This document shows positions 1 to 8,863 of a DNA stretch of 64,000 bases, in pieces. The notes beneath the pieces are model-generated. The model saw nothing but the letters and a program-made list of their open reading frames with translations. It was not told the DNA's origin and searched no databases. The stretch's first letter is position 1. Every line of letters starts with the position of its first letter. The translations under genes and the position numbers were made by a program. This DNA is from Rhizobium sp. EC-SD404 (GTDB lineage Bacteria; Pseudomonadota; Alphaproteobacteria; Rhizobiales; Rhizobiaceae): NCBI RefSeq assembly GCF_902498825.1, contig NZ_LR701459.1, positions 452,527 to 516,526 on the forward strand, given 5' to 3'.

Positions 1-2
1 AT

Positions 3-245
3 TTCGATCAGGCTATGCATCACCTTCTCGTCGCGGAGCAGGCGAACGTGCGTTTGAGCAATACAATTTGTTTGATGGCGTTCCGCCACCGACGGCAATG
101 CCCCGCAACTGTCAAACGCTTCTGCAGTGCCGTTCTCGAACTTGATCGGGCTTTGATTTGCAACGCTGCAGATGTCGAAGCGAAGCGCTACAATGCTTTG
201 CAGATGCTCGGTGATCTGCGGCAGCTCATTGCTGGCCGGGTATAG
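3..245 (+). CDS. Possible 3' end of an unrecognised gene entering from the left
   Basis: The frame is open from the window edge to a TAG at 243-245 and has internal ATGs but no ribosome binding site, so it could be the last 80 codons of a gene that begins outside. The C-terminal part (EAKRYNALQMLGDLRQLIAG) looks like an ordinary soluble helix. The opposite strand is also open over the same stretch without a good start, so coding is not certain. I recognise no family. Confidence 0.2.
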   Translation, partial: FDQAMHHLLVAEQANVRLSNTICLMAFRHRRQCPATVKRFCSAVLELDRALICNAADVEAKRYNALQMLGDLRQLIAGRV

Positions 246-467
246 TCACCATAGCAATATCAAGTGTGATTTGGTTCATCGGTTGTCGTCGCATGGACAC
301 GCTCTCAATGGTGGGGATCATGACGCTGTCGGATCGAGTAGCACCCGGCGTAGCTTTATGTTTCCGTGGGCGTCAGGGGATAAGGATCCTGATTACGCGA
401 CACTTGCATCAGGTTTTTGCACCGTGCAGACGCAAAACACATCGTTAAAGTCGGGGGGGGGGGAGCA

Positions 468-1202
468 ATGAATGCGTTTGTCCGAAAGCTTGAGTGCTAT
501 CGCAGTCTCAACGATAGCGACAGGGCTCTGGTCAAGGCACTCACCGGAAAGGCAAGGTTGGCAGAGCGCCATACCGATCTCGTGGAGGAAGGGGTGCCGA
601 CAAATGTCGTTCACGTGATACTTAACGGATGGGCTATCCGGCATAAAACGGTTAGGGGCGGAAGGCGGCAGATATTTGGTTGCTTAGTCCCTGGCGACAT
701 CTGCGATCTACACGCAGCTCTGCTCGACGAGATGGACCACACAGTTTCGACTGTATCTGATTGTGTCATCGCCGAAATCCGTCGCCCCGACATCCTAGAC
801 ATTGTAGCGGAGCGTCCGGCACTAACGCGGGCTTTCTGGTGGACCATGTTGGTCGATGAGGCCGTCCTGCGGGAGTGGGTGACCAACATAGGGGCCCGAG
901 ATGCGAAGTTGCGAATCGCGCATCTTTTCTGCGAAGTTCATGCACGCCTGGAAGCTGTCGGGCTCGTCAGCGAGGGAACATTCAAGCTCCCGATGACGCA
1001 GCAGGAGCTGGCCGATACGGTTGGTCTATCGATCGTGCACGTAAACCGCAGTTTGAGGGTTTTACGTGAACGCGGCCTCGCCTCGTTCCGCAACCAAATC
1101 GTTGAAATCCCATGTGTTGATCGATTGAGAAAGTTCTCCGATTTCGAGGCGAGTTATCTGCACCTTAATCCGGCTCCAAGAGCGCAATCGGTCTCTTGCT
1201 AA
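468..1202 (+). CDS. Crp/Fnr family transcriptional regulator
   Basis: This 244-residue protein has an N-terminal cyclic-nucleotide-binding-like beta barrel (about residues 20-125: VVHVILNGWAIRHK, then a GDICDLHAALL stretch) and a C-terminal winged helix (about 150-225) whose recognition segment is MTQQELADTVGLSIVHVNRS. That is the architecture of the rhizobial Crp/Fnr group that lacks the FNR cysteine cluster; no N-terminal 4Fe-4S cysteines are present. ATG 468 is chosen because a G-rich Shine-Dalgarno stretch lies just before it. The gene stands alone, so its target cannot be read from context; the ligand is unknown. Family assignment is firm, function is not. Confidence 0.85.
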   Translation: MNAFVRKLECYRSLNDSDRALVKALTGKARLAERHTDLVEEGVPTNVVHVILNGWAIRHKTVRGGRRQIFGCLVPGDICDLHAALLDEMDHTVSTVSDCVIAEIRRPDILDIVAERPALTRAFWWTMLVDEAVLREWVTNIGARDAKLRIAHLFCEVHARLEAVGLVSEGTFKLPMTQQELADTVGLSIVHVNRSLRVLRERGLASFRNQIVEIPCVDRLRKFSDFEASYLHLNPAPRAQSVSC

Positions 1203-1682
1203 AACTACAGTGCTCCGACTGAACCTAATCAGATTGGCGCCAGAAGCCTAGCACACGGCCGCACGCTACCTCCTAAAAGCGTTGCGCCTGGAAGTAGCCT
1301 CCCCACCGACATTGCCGGGATGGTATGCGGCAGCGAGCTGCAGCGCTCCGACATGTGGAGTTTATAGCGATCAAGCTACGTGTCGTGGCGGAAAATTGGA
1401 AATGGTGACTTGTGTCAGTTACAGCGAGACGGTTTCACTCGCCTGGTTCATTTCCAGCAAGATCGTGATTGCTTGCCGGGCAGTCGCTGTGGTTTGGAGC
1501 GACGGTTTCGCCCGACTACATGGACCGCTTTCAAACGTAGAGCATTAAGAGGCGAACGAGCGTCTGCGCGGTCCAGCACGGATGCCTGCGCAAGCCAGTG
1601 ACTCGCTACGCAGCAAGCCAAAGCCTAATCATCCGATTGGTGGTGCGGATGGTCGTTGGCTAAACGGAAAGCTATTATGCGA
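1203..1682. other. 480-bp stretch with no supported gene
   Basis: Short open frames exist on the plus strand (for example from 1282 and 1380), but they have no ribosome binding site, their translations are rich in Ser, Cys and Trp and they match no family known to me. I see no terminator or repeat here. Confidence 0.5.
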
Positions 1683-1937
1683 TCAGTGACCACTGAGCTC
1701 GCCCAAGCCGGGCGATACATCGAAGTTGACAGTGCATTTCAGCACATGTTCACCAGCTGTGTTACGTACGCGTATAATGAAGCGCCGCCGCGTACTGTCT
1801 GGCAATGCTTCGCGCACCATATCGGCCATTCCGCACACGGCCGCACGACGTGCAGCCGAGAGCGTGCCGAATTCCAATCCGTCGGGGTCATGATCATGAC
1901 GTTCACCATCAGTGACGTCGAAAAAATATCGGTCCAT
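1683..1937 (-). CDS. DUF6894-type small protein
   Basis: The 84-residue product starts MDRYFFDVTDGE and has the usual plan of this small rhizobial family: a YFFDV strand, an acidic D-x-D/E-G-x-E turn, a helix rich in Ala (AARRAAVCGMADMVREALP) and a closing VRNTAGEHVLKCTV strand pair. The start at 1937 follows a GGAG ribosome site (1946-1949 on the complementary strand); a longer frame begins upstream at 2012 but has no such site. Members are often present in several copies near stress genes; no function is established. It stands alone between non-coding stretches. Confidence 0.8.
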   Translation of the reverse strand: MDRYFFDVTDGERHDHDPDGLEFGTLSAARRAAVCGMADMVREALPDSTRRRFIIRVRNTAGEHVLKCTVNFDVSPGLGELSGH

Positions 1938-2271
1938 TAGGATCTCCGAGAGGATGGCCGTCACAGACGAGCATATATCTCGCTGAGCGCGCCCGGTCCC
2001 TATAGTAAGCAAAGCCGGAACGCCCCCAACTTGTTCCGGTCATATCTCGTATCGCGACTGAGGCCACGTTCGTCGCTCCGCTTGGTTGTTGAGTCGGTGA
2101 ATCCCGCCATACGATGACAACGCCTGAGCGCGAAATTCCCTGTAAGTCGAACTGGCGGACGGATTCACCCATAATCGGCTGTCATGACTCTGTGACGCTC
2201 TGATGTCATAGATTAATGACAGCCTATTTCGCTGCTGATAGGAAGCACCTTTGAAACGAAGGAGGCTCTCA
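1938..2271. other. Intergenic region between two divergent small genes
   Basis: Both flanking genes read away from this 334-bp stretch, so it should hold their promoters. No gene is supported; a long minus-strand frame (2040-2747) crosses it but runs antisense to the next gene. An AAGGAGG ribosome site closes the region at 2259-2265. Confidence 0.5.
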
Positions 2272-2502
2272 ATGACCGAGACCATGCTTACTCCAGCCTC
2301 CGTCGATCTCCTTAGTCTGTTGTTGAGGGATGGCGGTCTGCCTGCGAAGGACAAGCGTGTCGATCCAATGACGGCTGTCGACTTGATGGACGAGGGATAT
2401 TTGAGCATCAGCATTCGCGATGCATCGTTGTCGCTGACGGACAAGGGGCGGCATTTCCTCGATATACAGGAGCGGCTCGATCGGATGTCTAATCCGAGAT
2501 AG
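2272..2502 (+). CDS. Small winged-helix-like hypothetical protein
   Basis: ATG 2272 is preceded at ideal distance by a perfect AAGGAGG (2259-2265), which overrides the TTG at 2251. The 76-residue product (MTETMLTPASVDLLSLLLRD...) contains a MTAVDLMDEGYLSIS helix followed by SLTDKGRHFLDIQERLDRM, resembling the helix-turn-strand-helix end of winged-helix proteins, in which LTDKGR precedes the last helix. It has no sensor or catalytic domain. It could be a small DNA-binding or adaptor protein; no family name is offered. Confidence 0.6.
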   Translation: MTETMLTPASVDLLSLLLRDGGLPAKDKRVDPMTAVDLMDEGYLSISIRDASLSLTDKGRHFLDIQERLDRMSNPR

Positions 2503-3484
2503 CGAATGCTCCCATCCTTGCGTCTGAGGCAATGAAGCGTGTTGCGAGAATTCGTGCGAGCTTTTCTCCATTCTTGAACGGTGCCCAACCGTTGCGCGGC
2601 ACTGGGCATGGCGTGCCACACGTGTTTGCTTGTGCCCGGTCTTACAATGGCACGCTCGCCGGCCAGAACGACCTTCCCGCATTGCAGAGGAAGCCGGCGT
2701 CCTTGGTTGCTACTCCGCAGCTCGGCCAGCTTTCTGAAGCTCCTCATGGCGGATTCTGTCAGCGAGTTGAAGAAGCTTGGCTATCGTCCTGATCTTTGGA
2801 GTTGCCAAAAAATTGCATTCTATTGGACGGTGCGGGGCAATGATTTCTTCGGTTCTTACACGACAGACAGCAGCGGGTGTCAGTTGATACCAATGAGGAA
2901 AAGCTGGTGATTGCTTTTTGCAAAGAAAACAGGTTATCGAGATTTTTGTTCTTGATTCAATCTTGATTTGTTCGGATTACATGAGCTGGATCAATATCAG
3001 CTCTTTCACAGAGGCTGGCGCTTAGCTGATCGGTCACGTCGCGAGTGCGTAATGCGTCCATTGGGGTTTTGACGTAGCCGGCCAGACGGCGGCTGGAGAC
3101 GGATAGCCCTGAAACGCAACGTTTTGCCAATTGTGGCCGGACGTCCAGCTTGCCCTATGTCCTGCCGTTCAGATGATCGCTACGATGAACCTGTAAGGTG
3201 GATGTACGGCCGGAGTGATTAGACGGCGCTTTCGGGGCGGGAAGCGAAATGACACCGGACGGCCGCTTCAAAGAACCATTGGGAGCCCTTCGTTCTGATC
3301 CCCCAAGCGTCTTGGGCGGCCGAGCTTCTGCGGCCGTTGCTGCTGACACCTTACCGATCGTCGCGCGGCCAGCGAAAGCCCTGGGCTGAAGCCGCCATCT
3401 CGGCAAGAAGCAATTGATGCACACATAACCTTAACCAGTGTTTGCGAATACATGAATGGAGATCACCACGACCTGGGAGGGAAA
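2503..3484. other. Gene-poor stretch of nearly 1 kb
   Basis: I see no convincing gene. Candidate frames (plus strand 2581-2910, minus strand 3155-3424) lack ribosome sites and have compositions typical of shadow frames. The stretch from about 2920 to 3020 is clearly more AT-rich than the rest of the window. It may be decayed mobile or phage DNA, but no transposase, integrase or inverted repeat can be recognised. Confidence 0.4.
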
Positions 3485-3622
3485 ATGCTGTTCATGCGAC
3501 GCAAGAATTCCCCGACCCCGCCATCTTGGGAAGAGGCTCTTTTCAACCTCACGGATGTGATCATAGTCGTGGCTGCAATTGCGATCTTAGGCAGAGCATG
3601 TTGTTCGATTTTCGGCCGTTGA
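3485..3622 (+). CDS. Small single-pass membrane protein (45 residues)
   Basis: A strong GGGAGG ribosome site ends 5 bases before ATG 3485. The product has a basic, proline-containing N-terminus (MLFMRRKNSPTPPSWEEALF) followed by one hydrophobic stretch (TDVIIVVAAIAILGRACC) and ends GR. It would be a one-span inner-membrane microprotein. An intrinsic terminator lies about 110 bases downstream. A second, overlapping frame (ATG 3598 to 3717, 39 residues) runs closer to that terminator and is a weaker alternative. No family is recognised. Confidence 0.45.
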   Translation: MLFMRRKNSPTPPSWEEALFNLTDVIIVVAAIAILGRACCSIFGR

Positions 3623-3729
3623 TCGAGGAGGCGCAGGCAGAGCAGCATTCACGGTCCGAAGAGCGCCATGGTGGTTCGGTAAAGGTGGCTGCGAGCCCCC
3701 GCAACCAAATCAAATAAACCAGATCGATA

Positions 3730-3759
3730 AAGCCCCAGCATCAGCCCTGGGGCTTTTTT
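3730..3759 (+). terminator. Rho-independent terminator
   Basis: A perfect 9-bp stem (AAGCCCCAG at 3730-3738 with CTGGGGCTT at 3747-3755), an 8-base loop and a run of six T. It closes whatever plus-strand transcript covers the small open frames at 3485-3717, supporting that this stretch is expressed. Confidence 0.85.
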
Positions 3760-4168
3760 GCATTCCAACAGCACCCAACGCGAGGATCGCTCCAGGCTCG
3801 CCAACGAGCTCGATCGCAGTCCGCCATCATCCTGGATCATGCGGATTGCAGACAGAAGAGCGCGCACGCGCGAATGCTGCAAATGACCTAGTCTTTTCGG
3901 CTTTATGCTTTCCTCTCTAACAATCGTGCCGCGATAGCGCTGCCGATTGCTGCAACAACTCACGCGCGATTTTAACGAATTTGCAATCGACCCTCATTAG
4001 CTTGTTCCTGGCGGGTGAGACCTACCTTGAGGCCATGAGCGCCATTGACCGCGATGATCATCTTCCGGCAGATCTGACATGTGGTCGTCCGAAACTCGGC
4101 GTCGAGCGGTAACTCCTTGAACCTGAGCCTTTGACAGCTTCTGCCCCTTGCAGGCTTGGGGACCTTCA
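3760..4168. other. Intergenic region upstream of the chemoreceptor
   Basis: No gene is supported in these 409 bases between the terminator and the chemoreceptor start. It should carry the promoter of the mcp-cheW pair. Two minus-strand frames here have no ribosome site. Confidence 0.5.
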
Positions 4169-6130
4169 ATGAAATTCTTCACAAACGCTCCGGTACGAGC
4201 GAAAATTTTGGCGCTCGTCATTGCGCTCGCCGTGACGTCCGTGGGCGGCGCCGCATTCATGGCCCATGAGGCCAACTCGTCGAGCTCAACTTTCCTGGAA
4301 TTCATCGAGGCCGATATCGAGGCAACGTCGATGGTGTCGCGTGCAACGAGAAACCTTCAGTCTGTCGCCTATCGCTCGTACCAAGCGCTCGACAGCGAGC
4401 CTGGATCGCCAGCCCATGCGGTCGCGCTGGAAAGCTACGAGGGCAATGCCGAGCAGATGATAGATCGGCTTTCACGAGCCATCGAACTGATGCCGGCCGA
4501 AACGACCGTGCTTTCCGCGCTTCGCGAGCGCGCGGGGCAGGTCGTGGAAGGAACCGGCAGCGCCATCGATCTCGATAGTGACGGCAACAATGAAGCGGCA
4601 CGAACAGCCTTGATCGCGACCGATCTGCTCATCGACGAGCTCACGACCGATCTCCGAGTTTGGAGTGAGACGATGTCGGATACCATCCAGGGGCAAAGCA
4701 GTGCCTTGAAAGTGGAAAGCGATCGCTTGACGCTCATCACCGTCGGCTCCCTGATTACGCTTTCGGTGGCCATGGCAATTGTGTCTTTGATTGTTTCCAC
4801 CGTGGGCATCACGCGCCCCATCGCGGCGTTGAAGGCGCGTATGCAGTCCTTGGCGGAGGGCGATCGGGAGCAAGAGGTCCCTGGACTGAGCCGAGGTGAT
4901 GAAATCGGCAAGATGGCGGATGCCGTTGAAGCATTTCGGCAGGCGGCAATCGAGAAGGTCCGTCTGGAAGACGAGGCCCTTGAAGCGCGAGGCAGCAGCG
5001 AAGCACAAAGGTTGGAGCGCGAGCGCCAGAAGGCCGAACAAGCTGCCGAAGTTCAAGTGGTGGTCGACGCCCTCGCCGAAGGACTCGGGAAACTTGCAAA
5101 TGGCGATCTCGGCTTTCAGCTCGATCAACCCTTTGCAGGCGATATGGACAAGCTGCGCTCCGACTTCAACAACGCGGTCACCCGATTGAATTCGGCAATG
5201 GTGTCGGTCACCGAAAACGCGCGCGCCATTCATTCGGGCTCTGAAGAAATACGGGTCGCAGCGGACGATTTGTCCCGCCGCACGGAGCAGCAAGCAGCGT
5301 CGGTCGAAGAAACGGCTGCCGCCTTGGAAGAGATCACCACCACCGTCGCCGACAGCACGAAGCGGGCAGAAGAAGCCAGAAACCTCGTGTCGAAGACCAG
5401 GATCGAAGCCGAGCGCTCGGGCGACGTTGTGAACAATGCCATCGTTGCGATGAGCGCGATCGAGAAATCGTCGACCGAGATTTCCAACATCATCGGCCTG
5501 ATCGACGACATCGCGTTTCAGACCAATCTGTTGGCGCTCAATGCCGGCGTTGAAGCCGCGAGAGCGGGCGAGGCGGGTCGGGGCTTTGCGGTCGTGGCTC
5601 AGGAAGTGCGCGAACTTGCCCAACGATCAGCGCGTGCGGCCACGGAGATCAAGGTTCTGATCAACGCGTCCGGCCAGCAGGTCAAATCTGGCGTCGCGTT
5701 GGTCGGTGAGACGGGACAGGCGCTGTCGACGATCGTTCGGGAGGTCCAGGAAATCAACGAACACGTCGCGGCGATCGCTGAGAGCGCCCGAGAGCAGTCC
5801 GTTGGATTGAGAGAGATCAACACAGCCGTGAACAGCATCGACCAGGGGACGCAGCAGAATGCCGCGATGGTGGAGCAGTCGACCGCTGCCAGCCACAGCC
5901 TGGCCCAGGAGGCGGCAGCACTCAACGAACTGATTGCTCAGTTCAAGGTAGCCGATGGTTACACAAGCCCGGCGAGGTCCCCTTCACGCGCTCCTGCGAT
6001 TGCATCCGATCGTGCCAAGTCCGTCGATTCGCCCGCTCGCAAACTTGGTCGGAAGCTCGCGACCGCATTTGGCGGCGGATCCACCGCTGCAGCGGTCGAT
6101 CAGTCCCGTGAGACCTGGGAGGAGTTCTGA
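4169..6130 (+). CDS. Methyl-accepting chemotaxis protein
   Basis: This 653-residue chemoreceptor has a transmembrane segment near residues 10-28, a periplasmic four-helix-type sensor region (about 30-185), a second membrane span (about 187-213), a HAMP region with [12 protein letters not shown], a second HAMP-like segment near 310, and a long signalling coiled coil. The hairpin tip (about 440-475, [20 protein letters not shown]) is the highly conserved part that contacts CheW and CheA. The last five residues, TWEEF, fit the xWxxF tether that recruits the CheR/CheB methylation enzymes. ATG 4169 is preferred over an upstream TTG because GGGGA precedes it. cheW overlaps the stop codon. The ligand cannot be read from the sensor domain. 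Confidence 0.95.
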   Translation: MKFFTNAPVRAKILALVIALAVTSVGGAAFMAHEANSSSSTFLEFIEADIEATSMVSRATRNLQSVAYRSYQALDSEPGSPAHAVALESYEGNAEQMIDRLSRAIELMPAETTVLSALRERAGQVVEGTGSAIDLDSDGNNEAARTALIATDLLIDELTTDLRVWSETMSDTIQGQSSALKVESDRLTLITVGSLITLSVAMAIVSLIVSTVGITRPIAALKARMQSLAEGDREQEVPGLSRGDEIGKMADAVEAFRQAAIEKVRLEDEALEARGSSEAQRLERERQKAEQAAEVQVVVDALAEGLGKLANGDLGFQLDQPFAGDMDKLRSDFNNAVTRLNSAMVSVTENARAIHSGSEEIRVAADDLSRRTEQQAASVEETAAALEEITTTVADSTKRAEEARNLVSKTRIEAERSGDVVNNAIVAMSAIEKSSTEISNIIGLIDDIAFQTNLLALNAGVEAARAGEAGRGFAVVAQEVRELAQRSARAATEIKVLINASGQQVKSGVALVGETGQALSTIVREVQEINEHVAAIAESAREQSVGLREINTAVNSIDQGTQQNAAMVEQSTAASHSLAQEAAALNELIAQFKVADGYTSPARSPSRAPAIASDRAKSVDSPARKLGRKLATAFGGGSTAAAVDQSRETWEEF

Positions 6131-6600
6131 TGCCAAGTCCCATCGTCGGAAGCTCTGAAGCTTCAGTGGAAATCATCGCCTTTCACCTGGGTGCACAACA
6201 GTTCTGCGTGGAGACGCTTGCGATCAGAGAAATCAGGGGGTGGGCGCCATGCACACCCCTTCCCCACTCTCCTCGGGAGGTTTTGGGCGTCATGAACCTG
6301 CGGGGTTCGGTGATCCCAATCATCGACCTGGCAGCGCGGCTCGATATGCCTGCGGCAGAACCGTCGGAGCGAAGCGCAATCATCGTCGCTGAAGTGAGCG
6401 GAAAAGTGGTGGGTCTTGTCGTCGAACGCGTGTCCGATATCCTTCGGGTGAAACGAAACGACATTCAACCGATACCAATCGTCTCTGCCGACTTCGATGC
6501 GAGCTATGCCGAAGGGATTATTGCCCTGCCAGCCGGCATGGTCTGCTTCCTCAATCTGCCGCGACTGTTCTCAAACAGTTCTGTCGAGATGGCGGCCTAA
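6130..6600 (+). CDS. cheW: Chemotaxis coupling protein CheW
   Basis: The 156-residue protein is a single CheW domain and shows the family signature REVLGVMNLRGSVIPIIDL near residues 54-72 and a VVGLVVERVSDILRV strand pair near 96-110. It should couple the upstream receptor to CheA at the inner membrane. Its ATG overlaps the receptor stop (TGATG at 6128-6132), so the two are translated together. No cheA, cheY or cheR is nearby; the pair therefore plugs into a chemotaxis system encoded elsewhere. Confidence 0.93.
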   Translation: MPSPIVGSSEASVEIIAFHLGAQQFCVETLAIREIRGWAPCTPLPHSPREVLGVMNLRGSVIPIIDLAARLDMPAAEPSERSAIIVAEVSGKVVGLVVERVSDILRVKRNDIQPIPIVSADFDASYAEGIIALPAGMVCFLNLPRLFSNSSVEMAA

Positions 6601-6645
6601 GGCAACGCACAGGGATTGCCGTCTCGAACCCTGGGGCGGCTTGAC

Positions 6646-6708
6646 GACGATGGCCAGCTCCACGCTGACGATGGCCAGCTCCACGCTGACGATGGCCAGC
6701 TCCACGCT
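6646..6708. repeat. Three perfect 21-bp tandem repeats
   Basis: The unit GACGATGGCCAGCTCCACGC plus a final T is repeated exactly three times (6646-6666, 6667-6687, 6688-6708). It lies between the convergent ends of cheW and the minus-strand unknown gene. The unit is a multiple of three, so any frame through it stays open (it would read SVELAIV on the minus strand), but no start or ribosome site supports translation. Confidence 0.9.
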
Positions 6709-6765
6709 ATCGACCGAGCTACGATCCAAGTGAAGCCGGTGAGCGGCGAGCATCGTGGCGCTCCG

Positions 6766-8751
6766 TCATCCTGGCTGGCGGGATATCCCCCAGCCAATGG
6801 CGGTCAAAGCGACGATCTCGTCCACCAGGCTTTCAGGCACCTCAGCGCAGTCGCCGCTTGAAATCGGGTCGTCGTGGAAGATGTAGACATGAGCTGCGAA
6901 CTGCTCGAAAGGCAGTGACGCTTCTCCATAGCGCTCTCCATGCCCTTCGGTCGATACGACAGTGCCGTTTCCCCAATCCTGGCCGCTGTCATTGTTCGGG
7001 TTATAGAAATAGACCCGCATCACCCCATCTTGATCCAGTGCGGTTCTGATCAGACTTATGGCGTGCCATCCGACAAACGCGCCCGCATTGGTCGTCGCAG
7101 CAATTCCGACCGGCTGAGGGTGAATAATCTGCTGATTGCCGTTCCATGCCGGGTGATAGGCCGCACAGAATCGCCTGACGAAATCCTGGTGCCCTGTGAG
7201 GAGTCCGCTGGTGATGTCGACTGCGATATGAAAGTTGCGGCCTACCCACCAGCCATGGAGTTCGGGATTGATCCAGCGGTGCGGGTCGGCGTCGCGATCT
7301 TCGCAACGGCGACCCATTTCCGCGTAGATTCTGTCCAGATGAGGAACGAGGATTGCCGATATCGGGTCGGCATCCAGAACGGAGGTCGTGACGAGGCCAT
7401 CCCCAAGCGTGCTGCTCTCGATCCGTTGACCTTCGAAATGCATGATGAGGTTGTCGTGCAGCGCCGCTTGAGCCACGATGTGAAGCAGATAATCCGGGTC
7501 GTTCAACGCCCAGAGCGACAAGGCTCTTGCTGACTGGCAGGTCGGATTGTTGCCCTGACCTATTCCAAGCGGCAGACCAAGCACCTGCAGAAGGCCAGCC
7601 ACGAGATGTGCCTTCGGCTCGATACCCCGGCCGAAGCTTCCGGACACCAGTCGCTGAACAGGCTCGCACGGAGTCAGGTCAAGCGTCCGCCAGAGCGATG
7701 GGGCGACCGGTGGAGCGTAGAGGATCCCACGTTCGAGCATGAGTGCCAGGCCAAGTACCGCCTGCGCGGTCTCCGGGAACATGGCGGTGCGGATCAGCGC
7801 ATGAACCAGCGCCGAGTAGCATCGCATCGCATCAAGCCCTGTGCTGCTCAATCCGAGTGACGTGGCCAGAAGCTGGTCTCTCTCACAGTCGACCGTCCAG
7901 CGGACGAATACGGGATGGTAGTCGGACACGAGACCGGTTTCGTGCATGCGCTTGGCGAGCGTTTCGGCCTCCAGCTTCAGCGTTTTGTCATCCGCTGCGG
8001 AAAGGCGGTCCGTGTAGACGCTTAGGCCGGGGTCGTCGGCACAGAGAGGAGCGGGCGAGAACAGGGCCTCGACGAGCCCTTTCGCCCGCTCGGACAGGTG
8101 CGATCGGGGAAAGCTGGCGTCAGAGCCAGTTGCTGCGATCTGGGAGATCATCCCTTTGATGTGCCCGATCTGCACTGGCCGCTGGGCCAGCACGCGATGC
8201 ACTTCGTCGACGAGCTTTTCCTGGATGGTCATCGGCCCGACGGTTTCGAGCAATGCGGAGAAAAGACGGTTGATCGCGGGGTCGAGCGATCCGGCCGAGT
8301 TCCGGCTGGCCTCGTCACTTGCCCCAAAAATGCGGGCGAGGTTGAGCGCCAGCACCTTGGCCAGAAATTCCGACGCCGCCTTGGGTGTCACCTCGGAATT
8401 CTCATGGGATCCATCGGCGATGGCGGCAAAGCGCAGGAGGCTCATGCACTCCAGCATCTTGGTTTGCACGGGTCCGTTGCTCAAGGTTCCACCGACCAGA
8501 CCGGGCAACAGCGATGCCGGATGATCCCAATCGGAACCGGCAAACAGGCCCGCATCATCGGCACGGACCGCTCTGTCACGCAGAACGGTCAGCCCGCCGT
8601 CGTGCGCCATTATCCGTCGAGCGACGTCGAGCAGTCGACCTTGGTAATTGGCCTTGGCGAAGCGCGATGCATCCTCCAATTGTCCGAGCATGCGGTCGAA
8701 CTGTTCGGTAATTTCTTCGAGCGACCGCCGTGTCGTATTCAAATGGTTCAT
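6766..8751 (-). CDS. Unknown 661-residue protein with papain-like C-terminal domain
   Basis: I do not recognise this protein by family. No signal peptide or membrane span is seen, so it is probably cytoplasmic. Residues 1-390 are mostly helical. From about 395 a papain-like catalytic layout appears: Gln399 in GIGQGNNPTCQSARALSLWA sits exactly six residues before Cys405, the spacing of the oxyanion Gln and nucleophile Cys in papain; His563 follows in FVGWHAISLI; Asn584 follows in YFYNPNNDSGQDWG. The protein ends in a short strand-rich tail. It lies 112 bp downstream of an ATP-grasp gene on the same strand and is probably co-transcribed. It could be a cysteine peptidase, amidase or acyltransferase. 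The catalytic reading is inference from motif order and spacing. Confidence 0.7.
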   Translation of the reverse strand: MNHLNTTRRSLEEITEQFDRMLGQLEDASRFAKANYQGRLLDVARRIMAHDGGLTVLRDRAVRADDAGLFAGSDWDHPASLLPGLVGGTLSNGPVQTKMLECMSLLRFAAIADGSHENSEVTPKAASEFLAKVLALNLARIFGASDEASRNSAGSLDPAINRLFSALLETVGPMTIQEKLVDEVHRVLAQRPVQIGHIKGMISQIAATGSDASFPRSHLSERAKGLVEALFSPAPLCADDPGLSVYTDRLSAADDKTLKLEAETLAKRMHETGLVSDYHPVFVRWTVDCERDQLLATSLGLSSTGLDAMRCYSALVHALIRTAMFPETAQAVLGLALMLERGILYAPPVAPSLWRTLDLTPCEPVQRLVSGSFGRGIEPKAHLVAGLLQVLGLPLGIGQGNNPTCQSARALSLWALNDPDYLLHIVAQAALHDNLIMHFEGQRIESSTLGDGLVTTSVLDADPISAILVPHLDRIYAEMGRRCEDRDADPHRWINPELHGWWVGRNFHIAVDITSGLLTGHQDFVRRFCAAYHPAWNGNQQIIHPQPVGIAATTNAGAFVGWHAISLIRTALDQDGVMRVYFYNPNNDSGQDWGNGTVVSTEGHGERYGEASLPFEQFAAHVYIFHDDPISSGDCAEVPESLVDEIVALTAIGWGISRQPG

Positions 8752-8863
8752 GCAACGTCCCGTGCCTGTGGCTTGCCGGTTCTACCCTGTAGATTGCACT
8801 TCCAGCATGCCACAGAGCTCAATCTCGATTCATGGCGGTTGTCACCAACGGCCGGGGCATGGG

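Noticed and set aside
2040..2747. 235-codon minus-strand frame across the small winged-helix gene
   Set aside because: I considered a decayed transposase but found no catalytic motif or terminal repeats, and the plus-strand gene has a perfect ribosome site.
6646..6708. Possible CRISPR-like array
   Set aside because: The three units are directly adjacent with no spacers and no cas genes are present; it is a simple tandem repeat.
8752..8863. Precursor peptide gene between the ATP-grasp and papain-like genes
   Set aside because: The best minus-strand frame that starts in the gap has only 13 codons and no ribosome site.
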